DNA of 64,000 bases from an uncultured Prevotellaceae bacterium (GTDB lineage: Bacteria; Bacteroidota; Bacteroidia; Bacteroidales; Bacteroidaceae), in NCBI GenBank assembly GCA_902785945.1, contig CADAAR010000002.1:1-64000 (forward strand), read 5' to 3'. Below, one piece after another: positions 34,964-42,587 of the stretch. Each line of letters starts with the position of its first letter. Position 1 is the stretch's first letter. The notes below the pieces were generated by a model. It did no database searches. It had not been told where the DNA came from and saw only the letters and a program-made list of their open reading frames with translations. The translations under genes and the position numbers were made by a program.

Positions 34964-37159
34964 TTATTCAGCCAACGTGAAGTCGAGCTGTTTGCGCTCC
35001 AGATTAGCTCGAGCCACCTGGATACGGATGGGGTCTCCCAACTGGTATTTCGTATGGTTACGGCGTCCTACAATGACGAAGTTCTTCTCGTCAAAGTCGT
35101 AGTAGTCGTTACCGAGGTCGCGGATGGAAATCATACCCTCGCAGTGGTTCTCATCAATCTGGGCATAGACACCGTAGCTAGTGAGACCGGAGATATGGGC
35201 ATCGTAGGTGTTGCCGATCTTGTCCTCCATAAACTCCACCATCTTGTACTTGATAGAGTCACGCTCGGCATTCTGCGAAATCTGCTCCATATCGCTGCAG
35301 TGCTCACAGAACTCCTCGTACTTTTCCTTATTGGCCGAACGGGCACCATCCTGGTATTTCGTCAACAGACGGTGAACCATCATATCGGGATAACGACGGA
35401 TGGGCGAGGTGAAGTGGGTATAATAATCGAAGGCGAGGCCATAGTGTCCGATGTTATGAACACTATACTTGGCCTTCATCATCGCACGCAGGGCCACCGT
35501 CTCAATGGCATTCTGCTCACGGGTACCCTCAGCATCAGACATCAGGGCATTGAGCGACTTGGTGATGGCACCCTTCGTGCCGCTGGTCTTGATTCTATAG
35601 CCGAACTTCGAAACGAACTGGCGTAGGTTTTCAAGTTTCTGCGGATCGGGCTGGTCATGGACACGATAGGGCAGCGTCTTTGCTTTCTGACCCTTCTTCA
35701 CTCGACCTATCGATTCCGCAACGGTGCGGTTGGCCAATAGCATGAATTCCTCGATGAGCTTATTGGCATCCTTCGAGGTCTTGAAATAGGCCTTCACGGG
35801 CTTGCCCTTCTCGTCGATATCGAAGTGGAGCTCCTCACGGTCGAACTTCACACTTCCGTTCTTGAAACGGGCCGCACGGAGTTTCTTAGCGAGGGCATCG
35901 AGGACAATAAGCTCAGTGGCATTCTCACCTTTATAAGGATTCTTCTTCGTAGCAGCGGGAGCGGGCTCGCCTGTGCCGTCTTTCACCCCATTGTCCTCGA
36001 GTATCTGCTGCACTTCCTCATAGGCATAACGGCGGTCACTCTTGATAACGGTATGAGCCAAATGCCACTTCTTGACATTAGCTTCACCATCGAGTTGGAA
36101 GATAACACTATAGCAAAGTTTCTCTTCGTCGGGACGGAGCGAACAGATGAAGTTACAGAGTCGCTCGGGCAGCATAGGGATGGTGCGGTCGACAAGATAG
36201 ATGCTCGTGGCACGATTGTAAGCTTCCTTATCGATAGTAGAGCCTTCCTTCACGTAATGCGAGACATCGGCAATATGTACTCCCACCTCCCAAAGGCCGC
36301 TGTCAAGTTTACGGATGGAGAGGGCATCGTCGAAGTCCTTGGCATCCTTGGGGTCGATGGTGCAGGTGAAGACATCGCGGAAGTCCTCACGACGAGCAAT
36401 CTCCTGCTCAGTGATGGTGGCATCAATTTTCTCGGCGGCATCCTCCACATTCTTCGGATACTTATAAGGCAGGTTATACTGAGCGAGGATGGCATGCATC
36501 TCGGTATTGTTCTCACCCATCTTACCCAACACATCGACCACCGCACCGATGATATTCTTATGCTCATGGTCGGGCCATTGGATGACCTTCACCACAGCCT
36601 TATCGTCGGTCTTACCACCTTTCAGCTTACGCTTAGGGATGATGATATCGTGAACGAAGGTGGTGTCTTGCGGTATGAGGAAGGCCCAGTCTTTGTCGAC
36701 ATGCAGCTTTCCAACTATCTGGTCGTGGGCACGACGGACAATCTCGATGACCATCGCCTCCTTGATATGCTTGTCACGACGGGCCATATATGACACCTTC
36801 ACCTTATCACCATCCATCGCCGACATCGAATTGCGCTCGGCCACAAAGACAGGTGTTCCTCCGTCATCGGGCAGGAACGAGTTACGACCATTGACCTTAC
36901 GACGGAAGGTTCCCTCCTGCACCTGCGTCTTCATGTTCAGACGGTAGGAGTTGTCGCTGACCTTACTCAGGAAATCATCCCAAGCCATTTCCTCCATCGT
37001 GTCGATAGCGAGCATCTTCAACGGATGGGTGTCGAGTTTCAGAGCCTTGAAAATCTGCTTGAACGTAAACGTCTCGTTCGGATTATGCTGGAAGAGATTC
37101 TGAAGCAGTTCACTGACCTGCTTCTTACCCAGTCTTTTTCCACCTTTCTTCTTTCCCAT
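34964..37159 (-). CDS. rnr: Ribonuclease R
   Basis: A 731-residue 3'-5' exoribonuclease that degrades structured RNA. The order is an N-terminal winged-helix region (about 10-75), cold-shock/OB domains, the RNB catalytic domain with the Asp-rich DPKDAKDFDDALS motif, YNRATSIYLVDRTIPMLPERL, and a C-terminal S1 domain (GLTSYGVYAQIDENHCEGMI). It lacks the long basic tail of the E. coli enzyme. It is the first gene of a three-gene minus-strand set with the two sensor genes and is divergent from the epimerase gene. Confidence 0.95.
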   Translation of the reverse strand: MGKKKGGKRLGKKQVSELLQNLFQHNPNETFTFKQIFKALKLDTHPLKMLAIDTMEEMAWDDFLSKVSDNSYRLNMKTQVQEGTFRRKVNGRNSFLPDDGGTPVFVAERNSMSAMDGDKVKVSYMARRDKHIKEAMVIEIVRRAHDQIVGKLHVDKDWAFLIPQDTTFVHDIIIPKRKLKGGKTDDKAVVKVIQWPDHEHKNIIGAVVDVLGKMGENNTEMHAILAQYNLPYKYPKNVEDAAEKIDATITEQEIARREDFRDVFTCTIDPKDAKDFDDALSIRKLDSGLWEVGVHIADVSHYVKEGSTIDKEAYNRATSIYLVDRTIPMLPERLCNFICSLRPDEEKLCYSVIFQLDGEANVKKWHLAHTVIKSDRRYAYEEVQQILEDNGVKDGTGEPAPAATKKNPYKGENATELIVLDALAKKLRAARFKNGSVKFDREELHFDIDEKGKPVKAYFKTSKDANKLIEEFMLLANRTVAESIGRVKKGQKAKTLPYRVHDQPDPQKLENLRQFVSKFGYRIKTSGTKGAITKSLNALMSDAEGTREQNAIETVALRAMMKAKYSVHNIGHYGLAFDYYTHFTSPIRRYPDMMVHRLLTKYQDGARSANKEKYEEFCEHCSDMEQISQNAERDSIKYKMVEFMEDKIGNTYDAHISGLTSYGVYAQIDENHCEGMISIRDLGNDYYDFDEKNFVIVGRRNHTKYQLGDPIRIQVARANLERKQLDFTLAE

Positions 37160-37282
37160 AGTTTTGTTTTTAATTATTCTGTGTGCAAAGATAAGAAAAA
37201 TTTGGAATAATTGTAATAATTACGTCTACAAATTATCATAAATTATTAATTTCTTCGTACCTTTGCACCCAAAATCATCAAA

Positions 37283-38278
37283 ATGAAGATATTAATCACT
37301 GGTGCGAGCGGGTTTATTGGCTCATTTATCGTGGAGGAAGCACTGAAGCGTGGTTTCGACACATGGGCTGCCATCCGCAAGAGCAGTTCGAAAGAATGGC
37401 TACAGGATGAGCGCATCCATTTCATCGAACTGAACCTCTCATCGAAAGCTCAACTCGTGGAACAGCTACGAGGTCAGGACTTCGACTATGTGGTGCATGC
37501 CGCCGGTGTGACAAAGTGCCTGAACAAGCAGGATTTCCATCGCATCAATACCGAGGGGACAAAGAACCTGGCAGAGGCGTTGCTCGAAGTGGGGATGCCG
37601 CTGAAACGCTTTGTCTTCGTGAGCAGTCTCAGTATCTTCGGTGCCATCAAGGAGCAGCAACCCTACGAGGAAATCCGCGAGAGTGATACGCCCCGGCCAA
37701 ATACAGAATATGGCCGCAGCAAACTGGCAGCTGAGCAATATTTGGAATCATTAGGTGCACGTCTACCTTATATTATATTAAGACCTACAGGTGTATACGG
37801 CCCTCGCGAAAAGGACTACTTCATCATGGCGAAGAGCATCCAACAACACAGTGACTTCGCAGTAGGCTATAAACGTCAGGACATCACCTTCGTATATGTG
37901 AAGGATGTGGTGCAAGCGGTGTTTCTGGCACTGGAGAAAGGCGACAACGGACGGAAGTACTTCCTCTCTGACGGTGAGGTATATCAGAGTACGACGTTCA
38001 GCAACCTTATCCACGAGGCACTGGGTCGTCCGTGGTGGATTCGTATCACGGCACCAGTTTGGGTGCTGCGCATCGTGACCTTCTTCGGAGAATACGTCGG
38101 ACGGATGTCGGGCAAGGTGACAGCCTTGAATAATGACAAGTATAATATTCTCAAACAACGCAACTGGCGCTGTGACATCCAGCCTGCCATCAAGGAACTC
38201 GGCTACGAGCCGAAGTACAAACTGGCACAAGGCGTGGAAGAAACCATCAAATGGTATAAGGAGAACAAATGGCTTTGA
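37283..38278 (+). CDS. NAD(P)-dependent epimerase/dehydratase (extended SDR)
   Basis: A 331-residue Rossmann-fold enzyme with the cofactor loop GASGFIGSF (8-16) and the catalytic YGRSK (Y-x3-K). Extended SDRs of this type act on nucleotide sugars or lipid-linked substrates; the specific substrate is not visible. The stop overlaps the start of the PAP2 gene by 10 nt, indicating tight coupling. A TACCTTTG -7 element lies upstream with a weak -33. Confidence 0.85.
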   Translation: MKILITGASGFIGSFIVEEALKRGFDTWAAIRKSSSKEWLQDERIHFIELNLSSKAQLVEQLRGQDFDYVVHAAGVTKCLNKQDFHRINTEGTKNLAEALLEVGMPLKRFVFVSSLSIFGAIKEQQPYEEIRESDTPRPNTEYGRSKLAAEQYLESLGARLPYIILRPTGVYGPREKDYFIMAKSIQQHSDFAVGYKRQDITFVYVKDVVQAVFLALEKGDNGRKYFLSDGEVYQSTTFSNLIHEALGRPWWIRITAPVWVLRIVTFFGEYVGRMSGKVTALNNDKYNILKQRNWRCDIQPAIKELGYEPKYKLAQGVEETIKWYKENKWL

Positions 38279-39240
38279 TTAAGTTCCTATTTGAAATAGA
38301 GAAGAAACCTCGGAAAGGGTTGCTGGCAGTGGAATGGGTCGTGATGGGCTATCTGCTGCTGACACTCCTGCTGATACTCTTCGCCCAAACGAAGATGCAG
38401 AATCCGGAGCCCATGCTTTGGGGGCGGTTCCGCATTGTGATGATGACACTGGCTCTGTGGGCGGTATATCGCATGATTCCATGCCGCTTTACCCACTTCT
38501 GCCGTATCGGCGCTCAGTTACTGCTCCTGCCTTGGTGGTACCCAGATACCTATCTGCTGAACCGCATCTTCCCCAACCTCGACCACGTGTTTGCAGGCTA
38601 CGAACAACAGCTCCTGGGCTGTCAGCCTGCACTGTTCTTCGCACAGTCATGGTCGCATCCGGTGTTCAGCGAACTAATGCACTTAAGCTATGCATCGTAT
38701 TACCCGATGATTGCCCTTGTGACACTGTTCTATTTCTTCTGCCGTTATAAGGAGTTCGACCGGACGGAGTTTATCATCCTCTCGGCGTTCTTTATCTATT
38801 ACGTCATTTTCATCTTCCTGCCCGTTACAGGTCCACAGTATTATTATCTGGCTGCAGGCCTCGACAACATTGCGAATGGCACATTCCCCGACGTCGGCAA
38901 CTATTTTGCAACCCACAATGAGGCACTCCCTATTCCGGGCTATGCCAAAGGCTTTTTCTATCAGTGCGTGGCCAGCGCCCACGAAACGGGCGAACAACCT
39001 ACAGCAGCCTTCCCCAGTAGTCATGTCGGTGTGACCACCATCCTCATGATCCTGGCTTGGCGCAGTCAGAACCGGAAACTGTTCTATGGTATGTTGCCGC
39101 TGTTCATTCTGATGTGCTTCGCAACGGTCTATATCCAGGCTCACTACGTCATCGACGTTCTAGGTGGATGGGTATCAGGCATCATCATCTTTGCCGTTTT
39201 GCATTTTTTATACGGAAAAATTTGGCTGATTCGAAAATAA
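38269..39240 (+). CDS. PAP2-superfamily membrane protein (inositol phosphorylceramide synthase-like)
   Basis: A 323-residue integral membrane protein with about seven hydrophobic segments. The C-terminal PAP2 signature is present: FPSSHVG (catalytic His) and HYVIDVLGGWVSG. The arrangement and length resemble the PAP2_3/Aur1-like group that handles phospholipid headgroups rather than soluble acid phosphatases. Bacteroidales make sphingolipids, so a role in lipid headgroup transfer or lipid-phosphate hydrolysis is possible but not shown. It is coupled to the preceding epimerase by a 10-nt overlap. Confidence 0.78.
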   Translation: MALIKFLFEIEKKPRKGLLAVEWVVMGYLLLTLLLILFAQTKMQNPEPMLWGRFRIVMMTLALWAVYRMIPCRFTHFCRIGAQLLLLPWWYPDTYLLNRIFPNLDHVFAGYEQQLLGCQPALFFAQSWSHPVFSELMHLSYASYYPMIALVTLFYFFCRYKEFDRTEFIILSAFFIYYVIFIFLPVTGPQYYYLAAGLDNIANGTFPDVGNYFATHNEALPIPGYAKGFFYQCVASAHETGEQPTAAFPSSHVGVTTILMILAWRSQNRKLFYGMLPLFILMCFATVYIQAHYVIDVLGGWVSGIIIFAVLHFLYGKIWLIRK

Positions 39241-39252
39241 TGCCTACCTTTG
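39221..39252 (+). promoter_or_regulatory. Promoter inside the end of the PAP2 gene
   Basis: TTTG (39221-39224), a 20-bp spacer and TACCTTTG (39245-39252) give a full consensus match that spans the PAP2 stop codon. It would start a transcript near 39258. Confidence 0.65.
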
Positions 39253-39257
39253 CAAAC

Positions 39258-39330
39258 GGAAAAGTAAGGATAAAGACATGTTAACAGCGAGGATTCCGAC
39301 ATGAGAAAAGTCGGGATTCTTTTGTTTTTT
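39258..39330 (+). ncRNA. Candidate short RNA or terminated greA leader
   Basis: A consensus promoter is followed about 70 nt later by a hairpin (GGATTCCGAC at 39291-39300 and GTCGGGATTC at 39310-39319) and a T-rich run. The product would be a roughly 70-nt RNA ending before greA. Alternatively the hairpin ends the PAP2 transcript and the promoter serves greA by readthrough. Only the sequence signals support it. Confidence 0.4.
39290..39330 (+). terminator. Rho-independent terminator before greA
   Basis: A stem of GGATTCCGAC with GTCGGGATTC (one mismatch and one wobble pair), loop ATGAGAAAA, followed by TTTTGTTTTTTG. Confidence 0.75.
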
Positions 39331-39349
39331 GTCTGTCCAAGGAATGAAT

Positions 39350-39383
39350 AATTAAAATTGTAAATCATTAAATTGTAAATAAC
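39350..39383. repeat. AAATTGTAAAT repeat before greA
   Basis: Two near-copies of AAATTGTAAAT about 15 bp apart, directly upstream of the greA start. A similar pair precedes the HIT gene. Confidence 0.55.
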
Positions 39384-39851
39384 ATGGCTTACATGTCACA
39401 AGAAGGCTACGACAAACTGATAGCCGAACTGAAACGCTTAGAAAGCATTGAACGTCCCAAAGCCTCAGCAGCCATTGCAGAGGCTCGTGAGAAGGGTGAC
39501 TTGAGTGAGAACAGTGAGTATGATGCCGCCAAAGAGGCACAGGCACATCTTGAGGATAAGATCAATCAGCTGAAACTGACAATCTCAGAGGCAAAGGTGG
39601 TGGATACCAGTCGTCTGAGCACAGACTCAATCCAGATCTTATCGAAGGTGGAAATGACCAATCTGACGAACAACGCCAAGATGACCTACACCATCGTCAG
39701 TGAGAGCGAGGCCAACCTCCGCGAAGGTAAGATCTCAATCAAGACACCGATTGCCCAAGGTCTGCTGAACCACAAGGTGGGCGACGAGGTGGAAGTGAAG
39801 ATTCCTCGTGGCACCATCAAACTCCGCATCGACAAGATCACGGTCGGCTAA
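39384..39851 (+). CDS. greA: Transcription elongation factor GreA
   Basis: A 155-residue factor that rescues backtracked RNA polymerase by stimulating transcript cleavage. The coiled-coil tip carries the acidic pair in EKGDLSENSEYDAAKEAQ, and the C-terminal FKBP-like domain follows (SPIAQGLLNHKVGDEVEVKI-type). The start MAYMSQEGYDKLIAELKRLE is standard. It precedes the HIT gene by 41 nt on the same strand. Confidence 0.96.
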   Translation: MAYMSQEGYDKLIAELKRLESIERPKASAAIAEAREKGDLSENSEYDAAKEAQAHLEDKINQLKLTISEAKVVDTSRLSTDSIQILSKVEMTNLTNNAKMTYTIVSESEANLREGKISIKTPIAQGLLNHKVGDEVEVKIPRGTIKLRIDKITVG

Positions 39852-39892
39852 TCAATTGTCAAATTGTAAATCTTCAAATTGTAAATTACAAT
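39852..39892. repeat. Period-14 repeat before the HIT gene
   Basis: TCAAATTGTAAATC and TTCAAATTGTAAAT are direct repeats with a 14-15 bp period that fill the gap between greA and the HIT gene. Confidence 0.6.
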
Positions 39893-40285
39893 ATGGATAT
39901 CTTTAGCAAAATCGCTGCTGGTGAGATTCCCAGCTACAAGTGCGCAGAAAACGAGGAGTTCTATGCCTTTCTCGACATCAATCCGCTGGTAAAGGGACAT
40001 ACGCTCGTTATTCCCCGTCGTGAGGTAGACTACATCTTCGACATGGACGACGATGAGATTGCCCGCTACCAAGTGTTTGCCAAACGCGTGGCCCTCGCCA
40101 TCAAGAAGGCCTTCCCTTGTAAAAAGGTGGCTCAGGTGGTGCTCGGCCTCGAAGTGCCTCATGCCCATATCCATCTTATTCCGATGCAGTCGGAACAAGA
40201 TGTGGATTTCCGTCGCGAGAAACTGAAACTCTCGGAAGAAGAGTTTAAGGCTATCGCCGCAAAGATTCGTGAAGAGTTTGTCTGA
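39893..40285 (+). CDS. HIT family nucleotide-binding protein (HinT-like)
   Basis: A 130-residue HIT hydrolase. The histidine triad reads PHAHIHLIPM. It begins MDIFSKIAAGEIPSYKCAEN, the typical HinT/PKCI opening. Relatives hydrolyse nucleoside phosphoramidates and acyl-adenylates. It is downstream of greA. Its last codons form half of a 30-bp palindrome shared with the convergent mannose-1-phosphate guanylyltransferase gene. Confidence 0.93.
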   Translation: MDIFSKIAAGEIPSYKCAENEEFYAFLDINPLVKGHTLVIPRREVDYIFDMDDDEIARYQVFAKRVALAIKKAFPCKKVAQVVLGLEVPHAHIHLIPMQSEQDVDFRREKLKLSEEEFKAIAAKIREEFV

Positions 40286-40300
40286 TCAGACAAACTCTTC
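40271..40300. terminator. Perfect 30-bp palindrome at two convergent gene ends
   Basis: GAAGAGTTTGTCTGA (40271-40285) is followed immediately by its exact complement (40286-40300). Each half encodes the last residues and stop of one gene, so both proteins end EEFV. It can form a hairpin in either transcript and probably contributes to termination, although no T run follows. Confidence 0.6.
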
Positions 40301-41380
40301 TCCGTATTTGATCTGTACCTCACTCACATATTTACGCACCAACGACGATGAGTCGCCCTTCTTGCAGATGAGAAGCACATTATCCTGCTCAGCTACAATA
40401 TAGCCCTCCAGACCATTGATTACGCCCAAACGTCCCTTTGGCAACTTAATGACATTATCGCTGCAATCCTCTAGGATCACTTCCGAGTCGAGCACCACAT
40501 TGTCGTCATCGGTCTTCCGCATGGCCTCATAGATACCATGCCACGTACCAAGGTCAGCCCAGCCGAAGTCGCACTTCATGACATACACATCCTTGCTCTG
40601 CTCTAGAATAGCGTAATCGACCGACACATTCGGATAACGCGGATAGTGTTCCTTCACATAGTCCATCTCCTGCTCATATGTGTAGTTGGGTATATCCTCA
40701 TCCAAATGACGAAGCACCTCGGGGAAAATCTGTCGGAAGCTATACAGCAGATGACGCGCATTTGCAAGGAAGATACCAGTATTCCAATAAAACTCGCCGC
40801 TGTTCATAAACATCGTAGCAAACTCACGTTCAGGTTTCTCCGTAAACGACTTCACGCAATAGACATCCGGCTTACAACTCACATCACCCAACTGGATATA
40901 ACCATAACCTGGCTCGGGTCTCGTAGGCTTCACCCCCATCGTCAGCAGCACGTCGTTTTCCGAGACATAGCTGACACCAATCTCTATGCTCCGCCTGAAA
41001 GACTCATCGTTCAGCACCATCTGGTCGGAAGGTGTGATAATGACATTCGCATCGGGGTTGATACGCGCAATACGCATAGCTGTCCAAGCCACACTAGGAC
41101 CCGTATTACGATGAACGGGCTCAACGAGGATATTGTGATCAGCCACCTCAGGCAACTGATCCTTGGTCAGTTGGAGGTATTCCTGACACGTACACACAAA
41201 TATATTCTCTTGAGGCAGGAGTTTCACAAAACGGTCGTAGGTGGCCTGCAATTGCGTACGCCCCGTACCGAAGAAATCCATAAACTGCTTGGGATACAAA
41301 TCCCTACTACATGGCCACAGGCGTCTGCCGCGGCCTCCTGCGAGAATGACACAGAAGTTTCTCTTGTCTGTTTTTTCCAT
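40286..41380 (-). CDS. Mannose-1-phosphate guanylyltransferase
   Basis: A 364-residue nucleotidyltransferase that makes GDP-mannose for glycans and GDP-fucose. The N-terminal signature is clear: CVILAGGRGRRLWPCSRDLY followed by PKQF, then TMGVKPTRPEPGYGYI and FTEKP. The length fits a transferase without a fused isomerase domain. It converges with the HIT gene with no spacing (stops at adjacent bases). No other sugar nucleotide genes are nearby. Confidence 0.93.
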   Translation of the reverse strand: MEKTDKRNFCVILAGGRGRRLWPCSRDLYPKQFMDFFGTGRTQLQATYDRFVKLLPQENIFVCTCQEYLQLTKDQLPEVADHNILVEPVHRNTGPSVAWTAMRIARINPDANVIITPSDQMVLNDESFRRSIEIGVSYVSENDVLLTMGVKPTRPEPGYGYIQLGDVSCKPDVYCVKSFTEKPEREFATMFMNSGEFYWNTGIFLANARHLLYSFRQIFPEVLRHLDEDIPNYTYEQEMDYVKEHYPRYPNVSVDYAILEQSKDVYVMKCDFGWADLGTWHGIYEAMRKTDDDNVVLDSEVILEDCSDNVIKLPKGRLGVINGLEGYIVAEQDNVLLICKKGDSSSLVRKYVSEVQIKYGEEFV

Positions 41381-41469
41381 CTATAATATCTATAGCCTTT
41401 GTTTTCGTGGGCGAAGTTACTCAAAATTGTTGATATAAGCAAGTATTTTTCATTTTTTTATCAGAAACT

Positions 41470-41500
41470 TTTGCTGTTTCAGATTTTTGTAGTACCTTTG
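41470..41500 (+). promoter_or_regulatory. Promoter of tRNA-Leu
   Basis: TTTG (41470-41473), a 19-bp spacer and TACCTTTG (41493-41500), 36 bp before the mature tRNA. Confidence 0.7.
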
Positions 41501-41536
41501 CACCCGCTTTGGTAAAGAAACCTGCTGCGTTGTCAT

Positions 41537-41618
41537 GCCCAGATGGCGGAATCGGTAGACGCGCTGGTCTCAAACACCAGTGGGGCAACCCGTGCCGGTT
41601 CGACCCCGGCTCTGGGTA
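41537..41618 (+). tRNA. tRNA-Leu (CAA anticodon)
   Basis: An 82-nt class II tRNA. The acceptor arms GCCCAGA and TCTGGGT pair, the anticodon loop TCTCAAA gives CAA, and a long variable arm and T-arm GGTTCGACCCC are present. CCA is not encoded. Confidence 0.93.
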
Positions 41619-41644
41619 CAAGGAAAAGGTTCTACACCAAAGTA

Positions 41645-41681
41645 AAAGTGCTGCGAGATAACTCACAGCACTTTTTCTTTT
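41645..41681 (+). terminator. Terminator after tRNA-Leu
   Basis: AAAGTGCTG (41645-41653) pairs with CAGCACTTT (41666-41674), followed by a T-rich run. Confidence 0.8.
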
Positions 41682-41695
41682 TCTATATGATTCTC

Positions 41696-42502
41696 TTACC
41701 GTTTCTTCTTCAAAGCTTCAAGGCCACCGCCGATATAGGCAATGCAGATACCCTTCTCCCACTGCTGACGGATATAGTCCTTAGGATCGTCGGGGTTCAC
41801 CTGAAGGTTCTGGAAACGCTCATCACCACGGGCGTAGTTGCCGAAGGTAACAATGTACTTACCACCGCCATAGGCCACCTGATGCAGGTTGAAACCTTTG
41901 TTCCATACTTCCGACTGGATACTGCGCATCATATCGTTGGTCGTCTCTGAGGTGAAATAACCCTGCGACACATACTTGGAGTTCTGACTCATCACCACCA
42001 ACCACTGCTTACCGTCGAAAGCCAAATCAGTGATACTATAGCCGTAATTCTTCTGCTCAGCAATCCAAGGAGCAAGGTTGTCCCACGAGTTCTGCCAAAC
42101 AATCTGACGACTGATGCCACTGCCCTGAGAGAGCACCACGAGCCACTGACTGTTGCTGCGCGACATGGAGGTGATGGCATAGCCCTCCTGCGTCTTCTTG
42201 GCAATCCACTCTTCTGGCCATTGGTCGCTGACGAGATAAGTTTGCATGGAATAACCTGTATTGCCAGCCATGATGATAAACCATCCCTCACCCGTATAGG
42301 CGGCTGTCACAATACGCTTGCCTTGGTCCCAACAACCTACAATGTCTTTCTGGTCGATACGCTCAGAACCGTAGGCAAACCATGTCTGGGCGGTATAGGG
42401 AAGCCCGGACTCAGAAATCAACAAGGTCTTTTCCTGTGCCATTGCCGCTGTCGACAGCTGCATCAACAGTACGGCGATAAGGAGTTTCTTCATCATTCTC
42501 AT
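41696..42502 (-). CDS. Secreted protein with W-L-V-V-M-S repeats (DUF7477-like)
   Basis: A 268-residue exported protein. A signal peptide ends near AAMAQ (residue 22). The mature part has about four units of roughly 45 residues: aromatic strand, WI--K---GY-ITS, then W-VV(L/M)S. Clear examples are GYAITSMSRSNSQWLVVLSQ and GYSITDLAFDGKQWLVVMSQ, with weaker units before and after. The pattern recalls DUF7477, a domain also seen at the end of some protein kinases, but this assignment is from memory. No function is known. It ends just before tRNA-Leu and has no operon partner. Confidence 0.65.
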   Translation of the reverse strand: MRMMKKLLIAVLLMQLSTAAMAQEKTLLISESGLPYTAQTWFAYGSERIDQKDIVGCWDQGKRIVTAAYTGEGWFIIMAGNTGYSMQTYLVSDQWPEEWIAKKTQEGYAITSMSRSNSQWLVVLSQGSGISRQIVWQNSWDNLAPWIAEQKNYGYSITDLAFDGKQWLVVMSQNSKYVSQGYFTSETTNDMMRSIQSEVWNKGFNLHQVAYGGGKYIVTFGNYARGDERFQNLQVNPDDPKDYIRQQWEKGICIAYIGGGLEALKKKR

Positions 42503-42587
42503 AACGCTATTCTTTAATTACATACCTTTTCGGATGCAAAGATAGTAAAAAAAGTGAGAAGTGAAAAGAGAAAAGTGAAAAAAAATT

